From an uncultured Eubacteriales bacterium (GTDB taxonomy: Bacteria > Bacillota_A > Clostridia > Christensenellales > Aristaeellaceae): a DNA stretch of 11,383 bases. Below are positions 1 to 7,269 of this stretch, piece after piece. A program made the translations under genes and the position numbers. The notes under the pieces are model-generated. The model was not told the origin of the DNA. It saw nothing but the letters and a program-made list of their open reading frames with translations, and made no database searches. The stretch spans positions 1-11,383 of the forward strand of contig CADCQZ010000051.1 in the NCBI GenBank assembly GCA_902803675.1, given 5' to 3'. Each line of letters starts with the position of its first letter. The first letter of the stretch is position 1.

Positions 1-814
1 CCTTTTGGATGCCGAAGCCGTAAGGATAGGGGAACCCGTCGTAGGCATTCAGCCGGCTGCTCAGGAAGAAAGAGTTCCCGCGGATATTCGCTTTGGCCGC
101 TCGGTAGGCGTTTTTGATAAAGCGCGTCCTGTTCTCATAGCTGCCGCCGTATTCGCCCTCACGGGTAAAAGCGCTCAGGCTCTCGCACACCAGATATCTG
201 TGGCAGCTCTTCACGTCCATCCCGTCAAAACCGGCTTCCTGCGCCAGGCCGGCGGCGATACCGAAGGCTGCTTCGAAACGTTTGAGATCGTCGTCCTTGA
301 GGATCCTCTCCTTCGGCCAGGGGGTATCCTCCAGGGGCGGGCAGTTATACAGGATCATGGGCTCCGGATAGCCGTGGGGCTTGGAGTATCGGCCCGAATT
401 GGTGGCCTGCATGACGATCAGCGGCTCATATCCGTTCTCTTTCAGGCAGTTTTCGCGCATCCGGTCCGTCAGGCGGTGGAATTCTCCCACGTTGTCCGGC
501 GTGATCCACAGCTGGTGGGCACTGGCCCGGCCTTCGGGCACTGTGGCGACGGCCTCGAACCAGATCACCCCGGGACCTCCGCGGGAAAAACGGTCATATC
601 GCCGGATGGTCATTTCTCCGGGAGCTCCCTTTTCGGTGCCGTCGGTGCCCTCCATCGCCTGAAAGGCGATCCGGTTGGCGATCCGGCGCCCGCCCAGATC
701 GAAGCCTTCCAGCAGGACGGATGTGTCCGGGGACAGGGGGATACTGACGCCCAGCTCCGCAGCCCGCGCCGCAAGCTCTTCCGGGGTCCCGTAATGGAAT
801 GTTTCGTGTTTCAT
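1..814 (-). CDS. Old-yellow-enzyme-family NADH:flavin oxidoreductase (3' end cut off by window edge)
   Basis: Last gene of the block; 271 N-terminal residues are visible and the frame runs open off base 1. It is recognised as an FMN TIM-barrel of the OYE/COG1902 family. An opening strand (about residues 38-63) carries RIANRIAFQAMEG. Q136 in QATNSGR takes the place of the usual Q-x-x-H-A-G-R FMN-contact segment. The block GFDGMDVKSCHRYL (195-208) is followed by EYGGSYENRTRF (221-232). The start at 814 has AAGGAG six bases upstream and lies 12 nt after the enolase-family stop, so the two are probably translated together. Family members reduce activated C=C bonds of enones or enoates with NAD(P)H through FMN. 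The usual H-x-x-H/N substrate-anchoring pair is K202-x-x-H205 here, and the N-x-R-T-D stretch before YGG is shortened. Whether it is a single-domain enzyme (about 360 aa) or a two-domain FeS/FAD type such as BaiCD or FadH (about 650 aa) cannot be seen. Substrate unknown. Confidence 0.9.
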   Translation of the reverse strand, partial: MKHETFHYGTPEELAARAAELGVSIPLSPDTSVLLEGFDLGGRRIANRIAFQAMEGTDGTEKGAPGEMTIRRYDRFSRGGPGVIWFEAVATVPEGRASAHQLWITPDNVGEFHRLTDRMRENCLKENGYEPLIVMQATNSGRYSKPHGYPEPMILYNCPPLEDTPWPKERILKDDDLKRFEAAFGIAAGLAQEAGFDGMDVKSCHRYLVCESLSAFTREGEYGGSYENRTRFIKNAYRAAKANIRGNSFFLSSRLNAYDGFPYPYGFGIQK

Positions 815-826
815 GCTCTTCTCCTT

Positions 827-2128
827 CTATACCAGTCGGCCTTCGGCGATGCCTTCGTAAACGGGCAGATCCTCAAAGATACAGGCGGACGCGTCGTAGA
901 AGCGGGCGTCCAGCGGCACGCCGCCGCCGGTCATCTTCGTCCAGGGAGCGTCGGGATCCGGCAGCGCGGCACGCATCCGGTCCCAGTTTTTATAATTCTG
1001 CCAGCCGTTGCTCTCCATCACGGGGAGCTTGAGCCCGGGCAGGCATTTGAGCCTGGCGGCGAAGCACTTGTTCACGTCCGCCTGCAGCGGGCCCACCGTC
1101 AGGTCGGCGCAGAAGAACGAAGCGCCGGCTTTTCCGGCCTCCTCGATCATGCGGAAGGTCACGGACAGGGTCTTGGCGATGGGCTTGAGGGCGATGGCCC
1201 GGTACCCCAGGGCCAGGCGTTCCCGCACGTCCTCCGGGGAATGGGCGCTCTCGTCCGCCGCCACCATGACGTTAAGATCACCCACGCTGCTCAGGTCGTT
1301 TTCCTCCAGGGGCTCTTCCAGGATGATCGTCCTTTCCAGGGCACCGATGCGGTCGGCGTACTCGAGCAGCCTCTTCACCCGGTCCACGGAATCATACCGG
1401 CCGTTGCAGTCGAAATAATAGGCGATATGCCCGTCGGAAGTCCAGGGGGTGGAGATGTTTTTCACCGCTTCATGGATCTCCCGGATCCGGTTCATATCCC
1501 AGGAAAGCATCTTGTCCTGGTCCCCGTCACGCTCCGGGTCGGACCCCAGCTTGATCTTCAGGAAAAAGTACCCCTCCTCGGCCATGGCTTTCGCCTCGGC
1601 GGCGGACACACCGTAGGAGATGAGGGGGATGATCTGCAGCCGTTCATACCGTCCGGCCAGATAGGGGCGCACGGGGTCGGGCGTGACCGCGTCAAATCCC
1701 CGATGTCCCATCTGCCGCTCGTACACCTGCCAGAGCGCCATGTCCACGGGCACCAGGGCGTTGAGCACGAAGGTGGTCCTCAGGTCCGCCCTGCGGGTGA
1801 CCTCCCTGCCGTAACGGAGACATTCGGGCAGGATCGCGTCCAGGGCCTCGAAGGGATCGCGGAAGCTGCGGCCCGTGAGCAAACGCGCGGCATAGTCCGT
1901 GATCGCGTACATCATGCCGGCACCGGCGGCGGGGGAACCGGAGGAAAACACCCGCGCGTCGGACCACAGCACGTTCTGGCACCCGATGCCGGTGCCCTTT
2001 AAGCCGGTTTCGTCCGTCAGGGTGCAGGCGCACTGCCAGATCTCCGTCAGCGCGCCGCCCTTGAAGCCGAATGGGTGCAGGAGCGGTTCCCTCTTGAAAT
2101 TCGTCTCGGCGTGAGTGATGTGAAGCAT
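827..2128 (-). CDS. Enolase-superfamily enzyme, muconate-lactonizing-like subgroup
   Basis: 433 aa. The capping domain covers roughly residues 1-150 and the barrel the rest. Catalytic residues are all readable: K191-I-K193 (the K-x-K of strand 2), metal ligands D240 (YFDCNG), E271 (LEEP) and D292 (AADES), and the opposite lysine K315 (ALKP). A lysine on each side of the barrel is the MLE/OSBS/Ala-Glu-epimerase arrangement, so the chemistry starts by abstracting a proton alpha to a carboxylate; outcomes in the family are epimerisation, cycloisomerisation or dehydration. The protein is longer than typical MLE members (about 370 aa), with roughly 15-20 extra residues between K193 and D240 and a tail after residue 370. 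From memory it resembles a clade often auto-labelled L-alanine-DL-glutamate epimerase with motifs such as FFCADLTVGP and SNGWQNYKNW; I know of no firm function for it. The start at 2128 is chosen over an in-frame start at 2176 because AAAGGAG sits 9 nt upstream and the longer form would run into the preceding gene. The start is 5 nt past the flavoprotein stop. Likely cytoplasmic. Confidence 0.9.
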   Translation of the reverse strand: MLHITHAETNFKREPLLHPFGFKGGALTEIWQCACTLTDETGLKGTGIGCQNVLWSDARVFSSGSPAAGAGMMYAITDYAARLLTGRSFRDPFEALDAILPECLRYGREVTRRADLRTTFVLNALVPVDMALWQVYERQMGHRGFDAVTPDPVRPYLAGRYERLQIIPLISYGVSAAEAKAMAEEGYFFLKIKLGSDPERDGDQDKMLSWDMNRIREIHEAVKNISTPWTSDGHIAYYFDCNGRYDSVDRVKRLLEYADRIGALERTIILEEPLEENDLSSVGDLNVMVAADESAHSPEDVRERLALGYRAIALKPIAKTLSVTFRMIEEAGKAGASFFCADLTVGPLQADVNKCFAARLKCLPGLKLPVMESNGWQNYKNWDRMRAALPDPDAPWTKMTGGGVPLDARFYDASACIFEDLPVYEGIAEGRLV

Positions 2129-2133
2129 GGTGA

Positions 2134-4086
2134 TCAACTCCTTTGACCGGCGCCGTTCTCGCGCCATTCGCGCCATACGTTTTCGAAGGTGTCATCCGTT
2201 TGGGGGATGGGGTGGACGCCGCGCCAGATGGCCTCCGGTCCCTCCGCGGTCCAGGCGGTCTCCTGCACCACGCCGGCGAGACGGCCGTTATCCAGTGTCA
2301 TCCGGCAGGTGTCCGGCAGGCTGTCAAGGCCTTTTTCACCTTTGGGATCGGTGTACAGGGAGGAGCCCCGGCTGCCGCCGCCGTGAGCGCAGTAGTCCAT
2401 CATGGCGAAAAGAACCATCTGCTGGGTCACGAGCACATCCCTGTACAGATACAGCTTTTCCTTTTCCGCGGGGGAAGCGATGGTGATCTCGCTCTCCAGA
2501 TGGTCAAAACGCTCCCGGACGAAAGCGTACAGCGTTTTGATCGCCTCTTCATCCCGCACGGCGCCGCCGGCCCTGGACATTTCGGCCATCACATGGCCGA
2601 GAGCTTCGCCAAGGTCGCTGCGGCTGCCCATCAGTTTATCCGGCAGGGCGATCAGCCTTGCCGCCCGGGCGGCCTCTTCCTCCGGCAGGTCCTCCGGTCT
2701 TCTCCGGGGTGCGGGATGGCGCGCGATGTACATGGCCGCGCGTTCGGATCCTACCTGCCCGGCGTTGAGAGCGCTGCCCCCGGGGCGGTACACCCCATGG
2801 CTGCCGGCGGCTTCGCCGCATACGAACAGATGGGGCACGCTGCTCTGCCACCAGGCATCGATGCTCAATCCGCCGTTGTTGTGCTGGGCGCACAGGGCGA
2901 TCTCCAGCATCTCATGTTCCAGGTCCACGCCCCTGCCGCGGTAGAAATCCACGGCCGGCGCGTTCATGTGGTTCAGGCGGTCGATGGGCCTCCCAAAGAG
3001 GGCGCCGGTCTTTTCAAGATAGTCGTGAGCTTCCTGATTCAGCAGATCGAAGGAGAAAGCGTCCCCCAGCGGGTTTTTGCGGAAATCCAGGAAGATCCGG
3101 CGGCCCTTGACTTTGCTCTCGGTGTAGACCACCAGATCGATCAGAGAGGATCCGTCCAGGGCCTTGCGCACGTCAAACGGCCACTGATACCCCTTGAGGA
3201 ATACCAGGCTGAGGATCCGGGAGGGATCCCCGATATAGTCCGGAAGGAACTCGCGCTCGTCGCCGCCTTCCGGATCCGTGGAGATGAAGCGGGGCAGTAC
3301 CTGCATATAGGTCCCGCTGACGTTCCACCGCGGCGCGACGGAGGCCAGGCCGTACTGCCATTCCGTCAGGTTTTTCCCCATGGCGCCCGCCTCAAAGGCG
3401 GCACCGCTCATGCCGTGCTGCAGAGCGGGATAGCTGCTGTCCATGTAAATGCCCGCGGGCCCGCCGGTGCAGTAGACGATCTGCCCGGCCATGAGCATTT
3501 CGTACGTGCCCGTGTCCGTTTTGAGGCACAGGAGAGCGGCCGCGCTCCCGCTGCGGTCCTTCAGGATGGCGATCACCATGTGCCGGTCCAGGATGGGGAT
3601 GCCCTTGGAAAGGACGGAGCTCTCCAGGGCCTCGGTCATCCTTTTGCTGGTGAGGGGGCCCACGGAGGTGGCGCGGGTGCGGGGATCATGATCCGTTTTA
3701 TAGCCCACGTACTGGCCGTACCGATCACGGGGAAAGGGCACGCCCAGGCCGCACAGCCTCAGGAAGCAGCCCGCTGACAGGGCCGCCTCGCACAGGGCAT
3801 GCTCACCGTCCATGCACTGGCCGGCGAAATAGGTCTCCGCCATGTCGCGGACGCTGTCCGGAGTATCTCCCGAGAGCGTCAGTTTGTAATAGGTCTGTTT
3901 ATCGGATCCCGTGTTTCGTGATGTGCCGGCGACACGGTCGTCGGTGACGATGGCGATGTCCCTGACGCCGAACTCATACAACCGGTCGGCCGCGTTATAA
4001 CCCGCGCAGCCGGTGCCCACCACCAGCACGTCATAGATGCTGACCGGGATCTGTGCTCCGTTGAGGTGCGTGACAGTCCTTTCCAT
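2134..4086 (-). CDS. FAD-dependent oxidoreductase, fumarate reductase / L-aspartate oxidase-like flavoprotein
   Basis: 650 aa. The N-terminal Rossmann FAD site is YDVLVVGTGCAGYNAA (G24-x-G26-x-x-G29), followed by SRNTGSDKQTYYKL (56-69), the position of the family's Ser/Gly-rich FAD-contact segment. A second FAD segment is VPHLFVCGEAAGSHG (417-431), and R434-P-G-G-S-A-L-N corresponds to the R-x-G-G-N-S-L substrate/FAD loop of SdhA, FrdA and NadB. H402-N-N-G-G matches the H-x-M-G-G region. There is no signal peptide, heme motif, CxxC cluster or FMN-binding domain, and no iron-sulfur (SdhB/FrdB) or membrane subunit is encoded nearby, so it should act as a soluble enzyme. Family chemistry is hydride transfer at a C-C or C-N bond next to a carboxylate. 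The C-terminal 190 residues form an extra helical region ending in an unusual MDYCAHGGGSRGSS stretch (562-576). AAGGAG lies 7 nt before the start. The last codons double as the Shine-Dalgarno of the enolase-family gene. The specific substrate and direction of reaction are unknown. Confidence 0.88.
   Translation of the reverse strand: MERTVTHLNGAQIPVSIYDVLVVGTGCAGYNAADRLYEFGVRDIAIVTDDRVAGTSRNTGSDKQTYYKLTLSGDTPDSVRDMAETYFAGQCMDGEHALCEAALSAGCFLRLCGLGVPFPRDRYGQYVGYKTDHDPRTRATSVGPLTSKRMTEALESSVLSKGIPILDRHMVIAILKDRSGSAAALLCLKTDTGTYEMLMAGQIVYCTGGPAGIYMDSSYPALQHGMSGAAFEAGAMGKNLTEWQYGLASVAPRWNVSGTYMQVLPRFISTDPEGGDEREFLPDYIGDPSRILSLVFLKGYQWPFDVRKALDGSSLIDLVVYTESKVKGRRIFLDFRKNPLGDAFSFDLLNQEAHDYLEKTGALFGRPIDRLNHMNAPAVDFYRGRGVDLEHEMLEIALCAQHNNGGLSIDAWWQSSVPHLFVCGEAAGSHGVYRPGGSALNAGQVGSERAAMYIARHPAPRRRPEDLPEEEAARAARLIALPDKLMGSRSDLGEALGHVMAEMSRAGGAVRDEEAIKTLYAFVRERFDHLESEITIASPAEKEKLYLYRDVLVTQQMVLFAMMDYCAHGGGSRGSSLYTDPKGEKGLDSLPDTCRMTLDNGRLAGVVQETAWTAEGPEAIWRGVHPIPQTDDTFENVWREWRENGAGQRS
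2138..2144 (-). promoter_or_regulatory. Shine-Dalgarno deciding the enolase-family gene start
   Basis: AAAGGAG overlapping the last codons of the flavoprotein gene, 9 nt before the ATG at 2128. It indicates translational coupling of the flavoprotein and the enolase-family enzyme and rejects the longer frame from 2176. Confidence 0.83.
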
Positions 4087-4102
4087 GGAAGCGCTCCTTG
4101 TC

Positions 4103-4873
4103 TCAGAGAGTGCGGATATTCATGTATCCGCCGTCCACGTGGATCACCTGTCCGGTGGTGTAGGTCATCTGCCCGTCCGTGAACAGCGCCACCACGTTGG
4201 CCACGTCCTCCGGGGTGCCCCAGCGGTGGATCGGGAATTCCGTTCCCTGGAGCAGGCGGTCATACTTGTCCTTTACCTTGGCGGTCATGTCCGTGCGGAT
4301 GACGCCCGGCTGCACCTCGTACACATAGATGCTTTCCGAGGCCAGCCTGTCCGCGAACAGGCGCGTGAGCATGCTCACGCCCGCCTTGCTGATGCAGTAT
4401 TCCGGCCGGTTCGGGGAGGATACGAACTGCGAAAAGCTGGAGATGTTGACGATGACGGCCCGCATGCCGTCCTCGCGCACCGGCTGAGTGAGCATCTGGT
4501 TCACCACGGCCTGTGTCATGAACATGGTGCCCTTCACGTTGACCCCGACCACAAAGTCGAAGGACTCCTCCGTGGCGGACAGCAGGTCCTGCCGGACCTT
4601 CGGAGCGACGCCGGCGTTGTTGACCAGCACGTCGATCCGGCCGTACCGGCGCACCACCTCACGGACGAAAGTCTCCCGGTCTTCGGGGGAAGTGGTACTG
4701 CCCCTGAAATAGAAGACCTCGCCCAGCGCCTCCATGGCCCGGATATGGTCCTTGACCTGTTCCGGGTCGTTCACGTCCAGGATGCAGACGGTATAGCCCA
4801 GTTTCAGAAGCCTTTCGGCGATGGCCTGGCCGATGCCGCGGCTGCCGCCGGTCACGATCGCTGTTTTGTTCAT
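4103..4873 (-). CDS. Short-chain dehydrogenase/reductase (classical SDR, FabG-like)
   Basis: 256 aa, the normal length of a classical SDR. Nucleotide-binding T8-G-G-S-R-G-I-G15, structural NNAG (85-88), and the full catalytic tetrad N112, S146, Y159 and K163 (Y-C-I-S-K) are present. The aspartate at the end of beta-2 (D33 in CILDVND) is the usual sign of NAD(H) rather than NADP(H) preference. The C-terminal VDGGYMN is typical of the 3-oxoacyl-ACP reductase-like branch, but the context is not fatty-acid synthesis. A catabolic alcohol/ketone dehydrogenase acting on an intermediate of this operon is more likely (inference). The start at 4873 is supported by AGGAGG 9 nt upstream. It lies 24 nt after the Gfo/Idh gene and 16 nt before the flavoprotein gene. 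Cytoplasmic, presumably a tetramer like its relatives. Confidence 0.93.
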   Translation of the reverse strand: MNKTAIVTGGSRGIGQAIAERLLKLGYTVCILDVNDPEQVKDHIRAMEALGEVFYFRGSTTSPEDRETFVREVVRRYGRIDVLVNNAGVAPKVRQDLLSATEESFDFVVGVNVKGTMFMTQAVVNQMLTQPVREDGMRAVIVNISSFSQFVSSPNRPEYCISKAGVSMLTRLFADRLASESIYVYEVQPGVIRTDMTAKVKDKYDRLLQGTEFPIHRWGTPEDVANVVALFTDGQMTYTTGQVIHVDGGYMNIRTL

Positions 4874-4897
4874 TGCCGATATCCTCCTGTGATGATG

Positions 4898-6055
4898 CTA
4901 CAGTGATACGGCCCGTCCCTCCTGGGCCGACTGATACGCCGCGTAAATGATCCGGATGGTGTCACAGGCCAGAGGAAAACCGGATTGCGGCTCTTCTCCG
5001 GTCTTCATGCAGAGCAGATGATCCTTCAGCTCGCCCAGGTAGCCCCGCATGACCGTTTCCTCCAGGAAGACGGACTGCCACCCGGCCCTGTGGCCGAGCT
5101 TTTCGGTCATATACACGTCCTTAAGGCCGTCATCGTTCTCATGATAGACCAGCATGGCGTCGTTCGGAGCGATATGACACTGATAATTGCTGGAACCGGT
5201 GAACACTTCCATATTGTTCCTGGTGCCGCCCACCGTATTGTCGCTGGCCAGGATCTGCGCCACCGAGCCGTCAGAAAAGGTCACGATCACGTCCGCGAAA
5301 TCCTCCACGTCCACGGGCCGGGCCGCGATGTAGCGATGTTCGTCGCCTTTGAGCATGGCGCTGAGGCTGCCGGTGACGGCGGTCACGGATACAGGCCGGA
5401 TCTCTTCTCCCCGGGCCGCGGCTTCCACCCGCTTGAGGTACAGGGCCGCGGACAGGGGATGGCAGCCCTGACGGATCAGGGCGCCGCCTCCGTTCAGCTT
5501 CCAGTACGGCGCGTGGGCGGCGTGGGACCCGCTGTGGGACTCCTCACCCTTGATCAGCAGGATCTTGTCCCGGCGCCGGCGCAGAAACTCCGCGCATTTC
5601 TGCACGGAGGGCGCGTAGACGTAGTTCTCCGCGTAATACAGGTGTTTTCCGGTATCTTCCATGGCTTCGCGGATGGCTGAAAGAGCATCCGACGCCTTCC
5701 TGAACATCAGGGCCCGGGAAACCGGTTTCCCGTCCGCGTCCACAGCCGGCTCGAAGAAGCCGGTGAGCGGCTTTTCGCAGATCACGTGTTTGCCCGCGCG
5801 CATGGCGCTCACGATCATGTCTTTGTGGAGCGCGGGGGGCGTGATGATGTCTATCAGGTCGATCTCCGGGTCCTTGAGGAGGCTCTCCAGATCACCGTAG
5901 ACCCTGGGGATGCCCCAGGCCTTCGCGAAGTCCGGGAGCGTATCGTCTTTTGAGCATACTGCCGTCACGCAAACATCGCTCATGCCCAGCTGACGGTATG
6001 AGTCCATGTGCAGGCGGGCGGCAAACCCGGAACCGACCATGCCGATGCGGATCAT
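4898..6055 (-). CDS. Gfo/Idh/MocA-family NAD(P)-dependent oxidoreductase
   Basis: 385 aa. The N-terminal Rossmann domain opens with IRIGMVGSGFAARLH (G8-S-G10), continues with DLIDIITPPALH (66-77) and reaches the hallmark E94-K95-P96, where the lysine is catalytic in the family. The C-terminal alpha/beta dimerisation domain carries GGGALIRQGCHPLSAALYL (189-207), with H199 at the position of the family's catalytic histidine. The aspartate four residues before that histidine in inositol dehydrogenase is an arginine here (R195). The family mostly oxidises or reduces hydroxyls on sugars, cyclitols and related polyols. The start at 6055 rather than 6085 is chosen because AGGAGG lies 7 nt upstream, and because the longer form adds ten non-family residues (MIHRSTGGIH) reaching to the MFS stop. 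It is the first enzyme gene after the transporters, so it may catalyse an early redox step on the imported compound (inference). Confidence 0.93.
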   Translation of the reverse strand: MIRIGMVGSGFAARLHMDSYRQLGMSDVCVTAVCSKDDTLPDFAKAWGIPRVYGDLESLLKDPEIDLIDIITPPALHKDMIVSAMRAGKHVICEKPLTGFFEPAVDADGKPVSRALMFRKASDALSAIREAMEDTGKHLYYAENYVYAPSVQKCAEFLRRRRDKILLIKGEESHSGSHAAHAPYWKLNGGGALIRQGCHPLSAALYLKRVEAAARGEEIRPVSVTAVTGSLSAMLKGDEHRYIAARPVDVEDFADVIVTFSDGSVAQILASDNTVGGTRNNMEVFTGSSNYQCHIAPNDAMLVYHENDDGLKDVYMTEKLGHRAGWQSVFLEETVMRGYLGELKDHLLCMKTGEEPQSGFPLACDTIRIIYAAYQSAQEGRAVSL

Positions 6056-6062
6056 ATGAATT

Positions 6063-6068
6063 CCTCCT
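6063..6068 (-). promoter_or_regulatory. Shine-Dalgarno deciding the Gfo/Idh gene start
   Basis: AGGAGG 7 nt before the ATG at 6055, in the 26-nt gap after the MFS gene. It supports the shorter protein that begins directly with the Rossmann strand. Confidence 0.85.
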
Positions 6069-6081
6069 GTCGATCGATGTA

Positions 6082-7269
6082 TCACGGCGCGGTGCCGCGC
6101 AGCTTTCTGTCACGGGATGTGAGCGCGAGAACGACGAAAATGCCCCCGGCCAAGAGGATGAACACCGTTGAAAACATGATTTTCACATCGGAGATGTCCG
6201 CCAGCCAGCCCGTCAGCGCCGGGATCACCAGGGAAGCCGCGGCGCTGGAGGTGGACATCATGCCGGAGACCGTGCCGGAGATCTTCGGGAACATGTGCCC
6301 CGCCACACCCACCAGAAGGTTGAACAGTGAACCTGTGCACATGCCGGCGGCCAGGGCAAAAAGACGGAACAGGCCCGCCTGGCGCGTGAGGACGCATACG
6401 CCGTAGCAGATGACGCCCGCGGCGGGCGCGATGAGCAGCAGCCGGAGATTTGAAAGCCGACGGAGAAGGCGCGTGATCAGGAGAGATCCCACGAGCGCGC
6501 CGATATTGAGGATGCTCAGGACGAATACGGCTTCCGCCGGGGCCATGGATGTGTTCTCCTGAGCCAGGACGGAGATCCAGGTCAGCCCCATGGTGTGCGC
6601 CCCGTACAGGCAGAACGTCGCCAGCAGGAGGAGCAGCCCCTCTCTTTTCATTTTCGGTTCCCCGGTATAGCCGTTCTCCCGGACCGTGCGTACCGCCAGG
6701 GGAGGGAAGGAAACGAAAAACTTGACGAGGATCATGGCAAGAGAAACGCAGGCGCAGGTCCAGTACAGGGTCTGCCAGGGCAGCCCGTTGGCTAAAAGCA
6801 CACTGGAGCCCAGGGGCACCAGGATCGCGCCGACGGCATAGACCGTCTGCACCCGCACCTGGGCCGCGTCCGTTTTGCCCGTGGGCGCGTAGCAGTCGAA
6901 GATCAGCGCCAGCATCGTGGTGTTGACCATGCCGTAGGAGATCCCGCAGAACACGCACATGAGCATGCCGCCGGTGAGCGTGGTCACAAAGGGCATGGCC
7001 GCGAAAAAGACCGCCATGCCGGAAAAACCGGCCAGGACGATCGTTTTGCGGCCGAAGCGGTCGGACAGGGCGCCGCAAACCACCTGGATCAGCAGACGGC
7101 CCACGCCGATGCAGCTGATCAGCAGCGTGATCCGGTTCGCGGGCACGCCGTAATGCTCCGACAGACGTCCCTGGGTGGAATTGACGATCGTGATCACCGC
7201 GCCCAATAAAGCCATGGCAGCGTAGGAATACACGGCCGCGGCGCGCGCGGCGTTCTCTCTGCCTCTCAT
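6082..7269 (-). CDS. Major facilitator superfamily transporter
   Basis: 395 aa with about twelve hydrophobic segments in two halves joined by a charged central loop (roughly residues 190-215, ending in EPKMKREG). The loop between helices 2 and 3 carries the MFS signature G66-x-x-x-D70-R-F-G-R-K75. Length and layout are those of a standard 12-TM secondary carrier in the cytoplasmic membrane. Its ATG shares one base with the livF stop (TGATG), and its stop is 26 nt before the Gfo/Idh start, placing it in the same transcript. A second transporter beside a full ABC importer suggests either uptake of a related compound or export of the pathway's end product. Sequence alone does not decide. I cannot assign a sub-family; the closest general type is an oxalate/formate- or monocarboxylate-like MFS carrier. 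Confidence 0.88.
   Translation of the reverse strand: MRGRENAARAAAVYSYAAMALLGAVITIVNSTQGRLSEHYGVPANRITLLISCIGVGRLLIQVVCGALSDRFGRKTIVLAGFSGMAVFFAAMPFVTTLTGGMLMCVFCGISYGMVNTTMLALIFDCYAPTGKTDAAQVRVQTVYAVGAILVPLGSSVLLANGLPWQTLYWTCACVSLAMILVKFFVSFPPLAVRTVRENGYTGEPKMKREGLLLLLATFCLYGAHTMGLTWISVLAQENTSMAPAEAVFVLSILNIGALVGSLLITRLLRRLSNLRLLLIAPAAGVICYGVCVLTRQAGLFRLFALAAGMCTGSLFNLLVGVAGHMFPKISGTVSGMMSTSSAAASLVIPALTGWLADISDVKIMFSTVFILLAGGIFVVLALTSRDRKLRGTAP

Noticed and set aside
5..2002. 665-codon open frame on the plus strand
   Set aside because: It lies antisense to the OYE-family and enolase-family genes, both of which show full catalytic motifs. Its translation has no recognisable domain, and long antisense frames are expected in GC-rich coding DNA.
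2129..2176. Longer N-terminus (MARMARERRRSKELIT) for the enolase-family protein
   Set aside because: It would overlap the flavoprotein gene, has no family similarity, and a strong Shine-Dalgarno supports the ATG at 2128.
2143..3777. 544-codon open frame on the plus strand
   Set aside because: Antisense shadow of the FAD flavoprotein gene. The composition is Gly/Ala/His/Val-rich low-information sequence with no family signature.
2134..4086. Respiratory fumarate reductase or succinate dehydrogenase complex
   Set aside because: No FeS or membrane-anchor subunit lies next to the flavoprotein, and motif variants (RPGGSAL, HNNGGL) differ from canonical SdhA/FrdA.
6056..6081. TCGATCGAT palindrome in the MFS-Gfo/Idh gap as an operator
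   Set aside because: Short self-complementary word in a 26-nt gap within a continuous operon, with no promoter elements next to it.
1..7269. A bile-acid-inducible (bai) type operon
   Set aside because: OYE-family, SDR and MFS genes are shared with bai clusters, but there is no CoA ligase (BaiB), CoA transferase (BaiF) or 7-alpha-dehydratase (BaiE), and bai clusters do not have enolase-family or Gfo/Idh genes.
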